In this document: in pieces, positions 8,488 to 16,101 of the stretch
How positions within the stretch are numbered: the stretch's first letter is position 1
Layout: each line of letters starts with the position of its first letter
Assembly (NCBI RefSeq): GCF_000411255.1
Contig: NZ_KE150413.1
Span: 1,032,999 to 1,096,998, forward strand
Origin: Paenibacillus sp. HGH0039
GTDB taxonomy: Bacteria > Bacillota > Bacilli > Paenibacillales > NBRC-103111
DNA: 64,000 nucleotides
Direction: 5' to 3'
The notes under the pieces: generated by a model
Seen by the model: the letters and a program-made list of their open reading frames with translations, nothing else
Databases searched by the model: none
Told to the model about the DNA's origin: nothing
Position numbers and translations under genes: made by a program

Positions 8488-9498
8488 TTGCAGAAACAGC
8501 TTGTATTGAATTCCCTAAAAACAGTTTTAAGTGAAGAAAACAGTAATCCACTATTTCTTGAAATGGACATTCTTCTCATGCGAAATGCAGTGAACCTGAA
8601 CAATTACTATTTCACTGAGAGCTTTATCGATGAAATTGTTCAGAATCAGGATAAATATAATGGTCTTCCATTGGTTGTCGATTTAGAAAGATTGCTTGAA
8701 AATGAGTATGATGGTCTTGGACATCAATATTCCGAATTTCTGAATAAGTTCTTTACTCAACAGATTGGGAACTACGTTTCTTTTGAGAAGAAGTATGATG
8801 AAAATAGGATTGCAGAATTACATGGAACAGCGAGGATCAGCAAACGAAATGAAGACCTAGTGAAAGTAATAAATGAGCTGTATGTAACATCTGGTCTAAA
8901 TTTTAGTGTTGAAGTGATTGCTCATGAATATAGAGTCGATGAAAACAATTGGCTTATTATTGATGCCCATCCGGGGAACCTATTAGTTTCAGATTGTCTT
9001 GTATCGGTTCCTGCAGAACCATCAAGTAAGGCATTAAAATTAGTTGCTCAATTGACTAAAGGAGGAAAAGAAAAAGTGAGTCTAGAGGAAATGAAGATTG
9101 AAAAAGAAAAACTCGAAGCCCAGGTAGCGACTCTTACCGCTCAACTAAATGAAGCGAATCAAGCGGTAACGACACTTGGGAAAGAGAAAGAAATGCTAAC
9201 TGCTCAAGTAGATGATTTGTCTAAGTATAAGAACGACACATTGGAGAAGGCAGAAGTAGACAAAATTAATGCCTTGATTGCAGAGGTAAAAGAAAGCCTA
9301 AGCGAACAAGAGCTAACATTGGTTAACGAAGTAGCAGAAGCTAAAGAATTTACTAAGGTTCAGTATAAGGTAAATGAAATTTGTGCTCAAAAGTATAAAG
9401 AAACAATTAGGCTTAACAACTCGAAGGGTAGCAACTTCTTTTCTGTAACCAAACAGAAAGATCTTGGCAATGACGAGCTTACAAAGTTCAATATGTAA
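8488..9498 (+). CDS. Prohead protease fused to scaffold region
   Basis: A 336-residue protein. The N-terminal 190 residues resemble head-maturation proteases (NGLPLVVDLERLLENEYDGLGH, HGTARIS, LNFSVEV, SDCLVSVPAEPSSKA). The C-terminal 140 residues are a coiled coil rich in E, K and Q with repeated AQVATL / AQVDDL, like a scaffold. Candidate catalytic residues are the His of GLGH and the Ser of LNFSVEV; this is by analogy. The TTG start follows GAGGAGGTGATT. An internal ribosome-binding site gives a scaffold-only product (next entry). Confidence 0.8.
   Translation: MQKQLVLNSLKTVLSEENSNPLFLEMDILLMRNAVNLNNYYFTESFIDEIVQNQDKYNGLPLVVDLERLLENEYDGLGHQYSEFLNKFFTQQIGNYVSFEKKYDENRIAELHGTARISKRNEDLVKVINELYVTSGLNFSVEVIAHEYRVDENNWLIIDAHPGNLLVSDCLVSVPAEPSSKALKLVAQLTKGGKEKVSLEEMKIEKEKLEAQVATLTAQLNEANQAVTTLGKEKEMLTAQVDDLSKYKNDTLEKAEVDKINALIAEVKESLSEQELTLVNEVAEAKEFTKVQYKVNEICAQKYKETIRLNNSKGSNFFSVTKQKDLGNDELTKFNM
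9076..9498 (+). CDS. Nested in-frame scaffolding protein
   Basis: A strong AAAGGAGG (9058-9065) lies inside the protease gene, ten bases before an in-frame GTG at 9076. Starting there yields 140 residues consisting of the coiled-coil region alone. Nested protease/scaffold genes are known in lambda-like phages; here the arrangement is inferred from the internal ribosome-binding site and the domain boundary coinciding with it. Confidence 0.6.
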   Translation: MSLEEMKIEKEKLEAQVATLTAQLNEANQAVTTLGKEKEMLTAQVDDLSKYKNDTLEKAEVDKINALIAEVKESLSEQELTLVNEVAEAKEFTKVQYKVNEICAQKYKETIRLNNSKGSNFFSVTKQKDLGNDELTKFNM

Positions 9499-9527
9499 AG
9501 TAAAAATATTAAGGAGGAATTATATAA

Positions 9528-10007
9528 ATGGCTAATAAATATGGTATTGTTCGCTTGGATCGTGTGTCTGGTACACCAGATGGCCGACTTAAAGCAAAGG
9601 TTGATTTGGAGAATGGGCAATTTGTAGTACAGGATGAAGTAAATGGTGAACTAAAACTTCCAGCAGCGGTGACTGACCGTGTTGTGTTGGTAGCCTCCGT
9701 ATGTCATCAATATGAAAGCATGAATGAAGGTGACTTCATTAATAAGGCTGGGTCTAAACTCAAACCCCGTACCTATGAAAAAGTAGCTGGGGACATCTTT
9801 ACAGTTACCGCAATTGGTTACACAGGTGGTACTTCTCCACGTGCCGATTTTAACGCTATTCAAGTTGGGGATAAAGGACATGTACAACCTAGCGGAAAAC
9901 TGGTATTCTATACTGCTGCTGACGCTACTGCATATCTTACTGTAGAAGTGATTGGTAAAACTAAACTAAACGGTGACAATGCCGTTCAAGTAAAAGTATT
10001 GAAATAA
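9528..10007 (+). CDS. Putative capsid decoration protein
   Basis: A 159-residue, beta-rich protein between the scaffold and the major capsid protein, a position typical for head-decoration proteins. It starts MANKYGIVRLDRVSG and has no transmembrane segment or signal peptide. AAGGAGGAATT before the ATG predicts strong expression. Assignment is by position and fold impression only; no diagnostic motif was found. Confidence 0.55.
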   Translation: MANKYGIVRLDRVSGTPDGRLKAKVDLENGQFVVQDEVNGELKLPAAVTDRVVLVASVCHQYESMNEGDFINKAGSKLKPRTYEKVAGDIFTVTAIGYTGGTSPRADFNAIQVGDKGHVQPSGKLVFYTAADATAYLTVEVIGKTKLNGDNAVQVKVLK

Positions 10008-10035
10008 ATAATATAAATATTGGAGGACTACATAA

Positions 10036-11007
10036 ATGATTGAACAACGTATTTTGAACTGTGCCGTTGACGCAGCTCTTGGAAGAAGCTCTGATCCTAA
10101 ATTTACTCCTGAACAACGTGTAGAAGGTATGCGGGCATATCTAGCTGAATTGGGGAAGGATTATCGTCGTAATGAGGTTCTAATTAATGAGGTTATTGAG
10201 CAAACAGTTGATGCTATTTTGCCCATTAAAATCACTGAACGGTTGGGAGTATTTGCAGATGTATCCCAAGTCCAAGACGGTGTCACTAAAAAGTGGCACG
10301 TTAAGAATGGTAAAATTACTGCGGCATACACTGCACTTGGTGTTGAACAGCCTCGTCAGAAGTTGTACAAAGGTACCTTTGTTACTCAAACAGCACCAAT
10401 CGGTGGTGCAGTTTATGCTGAGTACGAAGATCTGATTACTGGTCGAGTAGATTTTGCTGATATGATTAACCAACTTGTCGATGCAATTATGGATCAAATC
10501 TATGCAGGCATCCAAGATGCGCTGATTGGTGCTTTTGGAACTACCAATAATGCAAATCGATTTGCTGGCAGCTCTTTTATTCAATCTGAATTTGATAAAC
10601 TGAAAGGTACTGTCCAGGCATACGGCAAACCAGTTGTCTTTGGAACAGCCGTAGGACTTACTGACATTTCTAATGGTGCAGGCTTTGATTGGAATAAAAC
10701 ATCCGAAGCAGATCGACTTGATATTCGTAATCTTGGACATGTTGGCAAATACAAGGGTTCTGATGTAGTGGAATTGCCTAACTCCTTTACAGATGAAACG
10801 AATTCTCAGAAGTTGCTTGATGATGGTTATATCTATATGGCTCCTGTTAATGCTGACAAGCCAGTTAAGATTGTACTGGAAGGTAATATGCATATTCGTG
10901 ATAAACAAGAGAAGGATTGGAGCACCACAAAAGAGTACTATCGCAAAGCTGGCGTATCTGTACTTGCTGTGAACAATATGGCGCTGTATGAGAATACTTC
11001 GCTGTAA
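10036..11007 (+). CDS. Major capsid protein
   Basis: A 323-residue protein after protease/scaffold and decoration genes. It has the N-terminal helical region followed by mixed sheet and helices expected of a capsid protein: QPRQKLYKGTFVTQTAPIGGAVYAEYEDL, then the ADMINQLVDAIMDQIYAGIQDAL spine-like helix. The C-terminal KAGVSVLAVNNMALYENTSL strand is common in phage coat proteins. TGGAGG precedes the start, and a GC-rich hairpin follows the stop. Confidence 0.85.
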   Translation: MIEQRILNCAVDAALGRSSDPKFTPEQRVEGMRAYLAELGKDYRRNEVLINEVIEQTVDAILPIKITERLGVFADVSQVQDGVTKKWHVKNGKITAAYTALGVEQPRQKLYKGTFVTQTAPIGGAVYAEYEDLITGRVDFADMINQLVDAIMDQIYAGIQDALIGAFGTTNNANRFAGSSFIQSEFDKLKGTVQAYGKPVVFGTAVGLTDISNGAGFDWNKTSEADRLDIRNLGHVGKYKGSDVVELPNSFTDETNSQKLLDDGYIYMAPVNADKPVKIVLEGNMHIRDKQEKDWSTTKEYYRKAGVSVLAVNNMALYENTSL

Positions 11008-11018
11008 ATAAACAAAAT

Positions 11019-11038
11019 GGAGGGGAGTTTACCCCTCC
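11019..11038 (+). other. Hairpin after the capsid gene
   Basis: GGAGGGG/CCCCTCC with a 6-base loop lies 11 bases after the capsid stop. No T run follows, so it is more likely an mRNA-stabilising or partly attenuating element than a full terminator. Confidence 0.55.
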
Positions 11039-11058
11039 TTAAATAAGGGAGGCTATAA

Positions 11059-11556
11059 ATGACTAAAGCAAAAATGATTAGAGTGGTCAACAATATGCCA
11101 ACAGGTTCACTTGGAATTGTATTGACTGATGGGAAGCCAATTGTTTTGCCTAAACCCGGCAGCTACAAAGAGGTATCCTTTGATAATGTTCTTAACATTT
11201 ACACTTCGTGCAAGTTGATTCAAAAGGGCCATCTTTATATTGATAATAAAGAAGTACGCATCGAATTTGGGCTTGAAGATGGTGATCAAGTTGATATTAA
11301 CGCACTTTCCAGAGAAGAGTTAGGCGAACTTGTAAAGGAATCTGACGCAAAGCACCTTGAAACTATTCTCGCGGCTGATACAAGTGATGGGACTAAAGAG
11401 AAGATTGTCCTGCTTGCGAGAGAACAGTATAAAAATGAGTCTATGGATGCCAAAAAGGTGAAAGTAATCGAAACAGCTACAGGGATGTCGGTTACGGAAG
11501 AGGATCTTCAAAGTAAACCGGAAACAACTAAATCAAGCATGATTTCAAAGAAGTAA
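11059..11556 (+). CDS. Phage head-region protein, unknown
   Basis: A 165-residue protein with a beta-rich N-terminal half (GSLGIVLTDGKPIVLPKPGSY, HLYIDNKEVRIEF) and an acidic helical C-terminal half (LSREELGELVKESDAKHLETIL). A polar tail ends in SKK. It lies between the capsid and connector genes and is likely a structural or assembly factor. The family is not recognised. GGGAGGC precedes the ATG. Confidence 0.6.
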   Translation: MTKAKMIRVVNNMPTGSLGIVLTDGKPIVLPKPGSYKEVSFDNVLNIYTSCKLIQKGHLYIDNKEVRIEFGLEDGDQVDINALSREELGELVKESDAKHLETILAADTSDGTKEKIVLLAREQYKNESMDAKKVKVIETATGMSVTEEDLQSKPETTKSSMISKK

Positions 11557-11568
11557 AGTTGGTGAGAA

Positions 11569-12000
11569 ATGCCTGTCACATTAGAAAAAATATATGATGT
11601 ATTTTATTCCTCGATAAATGAAGATTTGGCTAAGCACCCTGAATTAGATGTCAATGTTCCCGACAACATTGTTGATACCTTTTTGAATTCTGCTGTATAT
11701 GAATATGAAGAGAACTTTGGCGAAGAGATCATTTGCGATACCAACAAGACAGAAATTCTAAATGATATTCCTCGGCATCATATCCGTTTACTTGGAAAGC
11801 TTATTTATAAGAGCTACATGGAGCGTGAACTGAATAGTTGTTTAAAACTATCCAATCATTTCAATAAACGTTCTGAATTACAGGTAATTGGATTACAGTC
11901 CAAAATAGTTGCTCTTAAAGAAATAACAGGCCGTCTGACACAAGAAATTAACAGGATGTTTACGAGGGGAATTCTTAAAGGGATTTCGAAGTTAGGGTGA
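11569..12000 (+). CDS. Head-tail connector-like protein
   Basis: A 143-residue, mostly helical protein in the slot after the capsid genes where gp6/gp15-type connectors usually lie. Helices such as RHHIRLLGKLIYKSYMERELNSCLKL and VALKEITGRLTQEINRMFTRGILKGI fit that fold. Function is inferred from position and helix content. It starts 12 bases after the previous gene and ends 4 bases before the next. Confidence 0.55.
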   Translation: MPVTLEKIYDVFYSSINEDLAKHPELDVNVPDNIVDTFLNSAVYEYEENFGEEIICDTNKTEILNDIPRHHIRLLGKLIYKSYMERELNSCLKLSNHFNKRSELQVIGLQSKIVALKEITGRLTQEINRMFTRGILKGISKLG

Positions 12001-12004
12001 ATAC

Positions 12005-12622
12005 ATGAAGGACTACAGCAAATGGATGTCTCCTAATTCAGACAGTGAAGAAATTGTTTTCGATTTATGTGAAAAAAGCAAAGTTAAGATTAATGATTTA
12101 TCTACTGGTTCGGTAACATACGATGCAATCATAAACGATGCGAATGAGTGGCAAAAGGATGTAGATATGATTGTTCTAATCAAGAAAACTGTCTACGAGA
12201 TTAAAACAGGCGACTACATTGAGATTGATAACACGCCCTATATAGTTCTCTTTCAAGCAGAAGATCGCGATTTCTTTTGGTCGGTTAGGGTTAGAAAATG
12301 CCACTCTAGATTGAAATGGACTAATAAGGCCGGACAGTTAATAGAGGTTCCGTTTTGGTTAGAAAACGTCACTAGTGCAGTAGGAATCGAATCAGGGAAA
12401 ATTATTAATTTGCCAAATGAGGAGAGAAAAGTCACTATTCAGTTCAATGTGGATACTGCTCAAATCGGAAAGTCACATCGTTTTATTCTTGATAGGAGAG
12501 CATGGAAAGTCTCTGCGATTGATGGCTTATCCAGAGCTAATCTGCTCACACTTACTTTACAGGAAGTCGCCATTAGTTCATCTGATAAAGTTGAAGAAGG
12601 TATCGCTTATAACAAATGGTGA
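12005..12622 (+). CDS. Head-closure or stopper-like protein
   Basis: A 205-residue, beta-rich protein between the connector and the tail genes. Strands such as YEIKTGDYIEIDNTPYIVLFQAEDRDFFWSV resemble small beta-barrel head-completion proteins. A C-terminal half of similar character (KVTIQFNVDTAQIGKSHRFILDRRAWKVSAIDG) suggests two related barrels. No catalytic motif is present. The assignment is positional. Confidence 0.5.
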   Translation: MKDYSKWMSPNSDSEEIVFDLCEKSKVKINDLSTGSVTYDAIINDANEWQKDVDMIVLIKKTVYEIKTGDYIEIDNTPYIVLFQAEDRDFFWSVRVRKCHSRLKWTNKAGQLIEVPFWLENVTSAVGIESGKIINLPNEERKVTIQFNVDTAQIGKSHRFILDRRAWKVSAIDGLSRANLLTLTLQEVAISSSDKVEEGIAYNKW

Positions 12623-12639
12623 AGGGAGCGATGCCCTAG

Positions 12640-13128
12640 TTGGCTAGGTTCGAACAGTTAAATAAAAATATCTCAGGATTACTAAGTAATTTGATCGAAA
12701 ATCAGAACTTGTGCAAATTGCTTTTTTATGCCGTCGACGATCCGTTATCCGAACCCGATATGTCAGACGACCAGCGTTCAAGCCTTCTCAATGAGCATAT
12801 TTTCCCTATGCCGAAGATTCCAGGTGAGCAAGAGTATGAAGCAAGTTTCTTGAGTATCTACCTCGACAACTTCAAGCCGTCTGTAGAGAACAAAGGAGTA
12901 AAGGAGAGCGTTTTAGTTATTGATGTACTCATTCATAATAATTTATGGATGCTAAATGATAAAGCATTATTGCGACCCTACCTAGTTCTGCACGAAGTCG
13001 ATGAAATGTTAAATGACAAGCATATTTTAGGCTTTAAGAAGATGCCTTTTGATCGGGGGAGACTAGTTCGCTACAATTCGGACTACTCTGGCTATCAAGT
13101 AACCTACAGTGTGTCGAGTGTGAACTAA
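12640..13128 (+). CDS. Tail-completion region protein
   Basis: A 162-residue protein beginning at TTG after GAAGGGAGCG. It contains a helical start, a DEPLS-type acidic loop and a strand-rich centre (ESVLVIDVLIHNNLWMLNDKALLRPYLVLHEVDEMLNDK). This slot commonly encodes a neck or tail-terminator protein. The exact family is not recognised. Its stop directly abuts the next start (TAA-ATG), so translation is probably coupled. Confidence 0.5.
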   Translation: MARFEQLNKNISGLLSNLIENQNLCKLLFYAVDDPLSEPDMSDDQRSSLLNEHIFPMPKIPGEQEYEASFLSIYLDNFKPSVENKGVKESVLVIDVLIHNNLWMLNDKALLRPYLVLHEVDEMLNDKHILGFKKMPFDRGRLVRYNSDYSGYQVTYSVSSVN

Positions 13129-13848
13129 ATGGAATCGGTAAAATACATATTGGGTAAGCCAGAAATAGATATTGAGGCAGGCGAAATATTCCCAATCAAG
13201 GTAAAGGACTATGATGAGTTTAATGATTGTAAGAATGTCCTCTACATAACGAAGAATCATTTCTCTAACGAATATCAAGAGTACCCTTTATTAGATTTGA
13301 TTGTATACGGTATGAAAGATGTCGAGATGATACGACAGCTTAAACTGCTTATTAAATTAGTGACTGGTCGCGATCCTCTACTTCGCGAAGACGACAATGG
13401 TTGTTCCTTTATTATTAATAGTGATAAGAAGGTATATAGCAGTAATTATGAAAGCTTTCGCAGTATCGTCATGCGGCAAAACTTGTTGTTTGAACAGAAG
13501 GTTTACAAAAATAAGCTCACACAAGAATGGGCGAATAAGGCTATCGAAGCTAAAAGCAAAAATGGTATTCCTATTACCTTCGAAGACATGATAACAACGG
13601 TCTCCGTAATTACTGGTAAAACCTATGACCAAATTGGGGAACAAACCATTTATCAATTAACCGCTGATTTCAAACGTATATCAAGGGATAAGAGTTATCA
13701 CACATCAATTGCAATGAAATGTGCGGGTGCAGAGAAAGTATCAATTGAACATTTCGCCGAAGAGATCAATATGTTTGAGAATCCTTACGATAGCTTATTC
13801 GTTGGAAAAGATAATCTAAATCACTTAAATAAAGCAATGAAAAATTAA
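13129..13848 (+). CDS. Phage tail-region protein, unknown
   Basis: A 239-residue protein starting immediately after the previous stop. A beta-containing N-terminal part (EAGEIFPIKVKDYDEF) is followed by mostly charged helices. No recognised domain, membrane segment or signal peptide is seen. It lies just before the tail-tube gene and may be a tail assembly factor. A GNRA-type hairpin follows its stop. Confidence 0.55.
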   Translation: MESVKYILGKPEIDIEAGEIFPIKVKDYDEFNDCKNVLYITKNHFSNEYQEYPLLDLIVYGMKDVEMIRQLKLLIKLVTGRDPLLREDDNGCSFIINSDKKVYSSNYESFRSIVMRQNLLFEQKVYKNKLTQEWANKAIEAKSKNGIPITFEDMITTVSVITGKTYDQIGEQTIYQLTADFKRISRDKSYHTSIAMKCAGAEKVSIEHFAEEINMFENPYDSLFVGKDNLNHLNKAMKN

Positions 13849-13875
13849 AAGGGCGAAAGCTCCTTATTTTATTTT
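13849..13875 (+). terminator. Hairpin upstream of tail-tube gene
   Basis: AAGGGC-GAAA-GCTCCTT (one bulged base) is followed by TATTTTATTTT. It is probably a weak terminator or attenuator just before the major tail gene. Confidence 0.5.
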
Positions 13876-13890
13876 AGGAGGAATTTTTTA

Positions 13891-14625
13891 ATGGCATTGA
13901 TTGCAGACGTATTTATTGCGCAGATGATTGACAAGGATGGTCAAGTATTTGCATCCACAACTCTCCAAAGCGGAGATATTGATTTTAATGTAAAGGAAAA
14001 TGAGGTTCGTGGAGGCCGTGGTAATGCACTACAAGGCGTACTGCACTCTGACCGTGATATCTCCGTCAAGATGACAGACAGTCTGTTCCGTTATGATTGG
14101 ATGGCTCGTCAGCTCGGTCAGTCTATTGTAACAGGAGCAGGCAAAGCATATGCCATGCCAGAATGGTACACCGCCAGCGGTTCGACTACGATTAAAATTT
14201 CGTTGCCAGAAGCGCCAATCGCAGATACGCTCGCAATTTATAAAGCAGACGGCACACCTATTCCAAAAGCAAACTACACGCTTTCCAGCAAAGATGTAAC
14301 ATTCACTACGGGAGTAACCGCAGGTGAGAAAGTAGAAGTTAGAACTTTCCAATATGCTACATCTGCTAAGACAGAAACCATCAATATCGACAATAGTGTA
14401 TTTGCACGAGGTACTAAACTTGTCCTTGAAACACTTGAGATTGATAATGATGAAACCCCTCTGTATAAGATTCAGTATATTTTCGAAAGTGCAGTACCGA
14501 CGGGTAACTTCTCGGTTAAAACGGCTTCCGAGCGTAACGGTCAAGCTCAACAGTTTGATTTGAAGGTGCTTAAACCAAAGGACAGCAATGTCATTGGTCA
14601 GGTTGTACGTATTCCATTGGCATAA
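13891..14625 (+). CDS. Major tail (tube) protein
   Basis: A 244-residue, beta-rich protein with a strong ribosome-binding site (TTAGGAGGAATT). The N-terminus (LIADVFIAQMIDKDGQVFASTTLQSGDIDFNVKENEVRGG) has the look of tail-tube subunits of Gram-positive siphophages. The middle (about 85-155) resembles an inserted immunoglobulin-like strand domain. No sheath gene is present nearby, so the tail is probably non-contractile. A clear terminator follows, giving a high-level subunit transcript. Confidence 0.75.
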   Translation: MALIADVFIAQMIDKDGQVFASTTLQSGDIDFNVKENEVRGGRGNALQGVLHSDRDISVKMTDSLFRYDWMARQLGQSIVTGAGKAYAMPEWYTASGSTTIKISLPEAPIADTLAIYKADGTPIPKANYTLSSKDVTFTTGVTAGEKVEVRTFQYATSAKTETINIDNSVFARGTKLVLETLEIDNDETPLYKIQYIFESAVPTGNFSVKTASERNGQAQQFDLKVLKPKDSNVIGQVVRIPLA

Positions 14626-14633
14626 ATTTGTTG

Positions 14634-14669
14634 AGGGTAGATTCCTTTTGGTTTCTACCCTATTTTTTA
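14634..14669 (+). terminator. Terminator after tail-tube gene
   Basis: AGGGTAGA pairs with TCTACCCT around a 12-base loop and is followed by ATTTTTTA. Partial termination here would favour tube subunits over downstream tail proteins. Confidence 0.8.
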
Positions 14670-14741
14670 TTAGAAATTCATCTTGAGAAACCTGATAAAA
14701 GGTTGCTGAATATGGCTTTTTACAATTAGGGAGGATTAAAA

Positions 14742-15257
14742 ATGACTAAAGCAAAAAACAAAAAATTGGCACTTACGCTTGAGCAAGCCACTACCCAGGA
14801 TGAGCAATATGACAAGTTGAAAAAGGTTGTATTTGATGATGGGGCTTATACAGAAGTATATGTGAGTTTCCGTCCATCTAAAATTGAAACGATGACTGAG
14901 CAACTAGCAATTTTCTTGCAAGAATACGAAAAGCATCAAGGGAAAATTGAAGACGACAATACCTTTCACAAGTTTCTATATTTACACGTGGTTGTTCATT
15001 TTTCAACAATTGTTTCAGAGCTTCCATCTGATTTTTCGACAAAGTTAGACTTGTTTACCAAGCTTGCTGACAACGAATACGTTAGACAGCTTGAGAGCCG
15101 TTTCGACAATAAGGAAATCCAAAAAATTTATGAAATGATCTTCAAGCGTTTGGATGATTATCAAAATCTAATTGAGCAGAATAAGAAATTGAGTAATCAG
15201 ATGAGTGAGAAAGTGAATCAATTGAATATTCAAAACAAAGAGCTGCTTAATGCCTGA
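14742..15257 (+). CDS. Tail assembly chaperone-like protein
   Basis: A 171-residue, acidic and helical protein between tail tube and tape measure, where tail assembly chaperones are encoded. The C-terminal 35 residues form a coiled coil (NLIEQNKKLSNQMSEKVNQLNIQNKELL). The next reading frame starts eight bases before its stop, in another frame. A gpG/gpGT-like slippery heptamer was looked for at the overlap and not found. Confidence 0.55.
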   Translation: MTKAKNKKLALTLEQATTQDEQYDKLKKVVFDDGAYTEVYVSFRPSKIETMTEQLAIFLQEYEKHQGKIEDDNTFHKFLYLHVVVHFSTIVSELPSDFSTKLDLFTKLADNEYVRQLESRFDNKEIQKIYEMIFKRLDDYQNLIEQNKKLSNQMSEKVNQLNIQNKELLNA

Positions 15258-15678
15258 CTTCACTTCAATTAAAGAACTTCAACGGTATATACAGTCAAAA
15301 GCAAATGTAGTGTTAAAAAATGAGGTTGCCACTAATACGGTAGAGGTTATGACGAATAAGATTAATGAAGTGGTTTATGCTGTATATGAGCCTAAAATGT
15401 ATAAACGTGATGAGGAGCATGGCGGTTTAAGCGATCCCAACAATATTAGAGTACAAATGATCAAAGACGATACAGTTTCAATTGAGAATATTCGTTCAGA
15501 TGGGAATAGGAACGTAGCGGAGATAGTGGAAACTGGACAAGGATATTATTATTCATTTGATTATACAAATAAACCAAGAGCATTCACCGAAGCTACACGG
15601 CAAGAATTGAGAAGGTCGCAATCTCATGTAAAAGCAATGAAGCTTGGACTGGCCAAGCAAGGAATCAAAACAGATTAA
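15250..15678 (+). CDS. Phage protein, HK97 gp10/neck-like
   Basis: A 142-residue protein that overlaps the preceding gene by eight bases, indicating coupled translation. Its layout (a helix with VEVMTNKINEVVYAVYEPKMYKRDEEHGGLSD, then strands, then RAFTEATRQELRRSQSHVKAMKLGL) resembles small gp10-like neck proteins. Such genes normally sit before the tail tube, so the position is unusual. A tail-assembly role remains possible. Confidence 0.5.
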   Translation: MPDFTSIKELQRYIQSKANVVLKNEVATNTVEVMTNKINEVVYAVYEPKMYKRDEEHGGLSDPNNIRVQMIKDDTVSIENIRSDGNRNVAEIVETGQGYYYSFDYTNKPRAFTEATRQELRRSQSHVKAMKLGLAKQGIKTD

Positions 15679-15716
15679 GGACTTTGTAGGGTTATTAGAT
15701 GAACACAGAACGCATA

Positions 15717-15744
15717 TTGTTTTCTCTACATTTAATGGTATAAT
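15717..15744 (+). promoter_or_regulatory. Vegetative promoter for the zinc-finger cargo gene
   Basis: TTGTTT (15717-15722) and a consensus TATAAT (15739-15744) are separated by 16 bases. The promoter lies within the late tail operon, 43 bases before the TTG start of the next gene. Confidence 0.7.
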
Positions 15745-15786
15745 TTTCTTGTGTAGTATTTGGTGTTATTGAAAGGGGTACCTGCT

Positions 15787-16026
15787 TTGGATCAGCTGCA
15801 AGCCTTTGAAGATTACTCTTTAATGTGTATTTGTGGAGAAAAAGCAGATCTGAACTATATCACAAGAGTGGGCAGGGTAGGAAGAGAAGTAATCACGGTG
15901 TATAGTGTTCCTACTTATACTTGTCCATCATGTGGTGAAAGCTTTATGACCGGTTCAGACAGCATTACCTTTGCACAAAAGCTAGATCAGGCTGCAAGGG
16001 ATCACAAGGATTCCATTAACTTTTGA
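15787..16026 (+). CDS. YgiT-type zinc-finger protein (cargo gene)
   Basis: A 79-residue protein. The TTG start at 15787 is chosen because GAAAGGGG lies eight bases before it. It carries two cysteine pairs, C-I-C-G near residue 14 and C-P-S-C-G near residue 44, spaced as in the zinc-binding domain of MqsA/YgiT and YokU proteins, and then a short helix. MqsA's DNA-binding HTH is absent. It has its own promoter and terminator inside the tail operon, so it is probably expressed in the lysogen. Its function is unknown; a regulatory or antitoxin-like role is possible. Confidence 0.75.
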   Translation: MDQLQAFEDYSLMCICGEKADLNYITRVGRVGREVITVYSVPTYTCPSCGESFMTGSDSITFAQKLDQAARDHKDSINF

Positions 16027-16050
16027 TTAAAACAGAATAGGTACGACTAG

Positions 16051-16079
16051 GAAGCGATCATTGTGTCGCTTCTTTTTTA
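16051..16079 (+). terminator. Terminator of the zinc-finger cargo gene
   Basis: GAAGCGA (16051-16057) pairs with TCGCTTC (16066-16072), followed by TTTTTTAT. It closes the single-gene unit before the tape measure. Confidence 0.85.
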
Positions 16080-16101
16080 TTTTCTAAAAAGGAGTGAGAC
16101 A

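Noticed and set aside
10180-10908. Long minus-strand open frame within the capsid gene
   Set aside because: Antisense shadow of the clearly coding capsid frame; no start signal and Cys/Ile-rich unlikely composition.
15240-15260. Programmed frameshift joining the two tail chaperone-like frames
   Set aside because: No slippery heptamer at the overlap and the second frame has its own ATG; the second protein looks like a separate neck-type protein.
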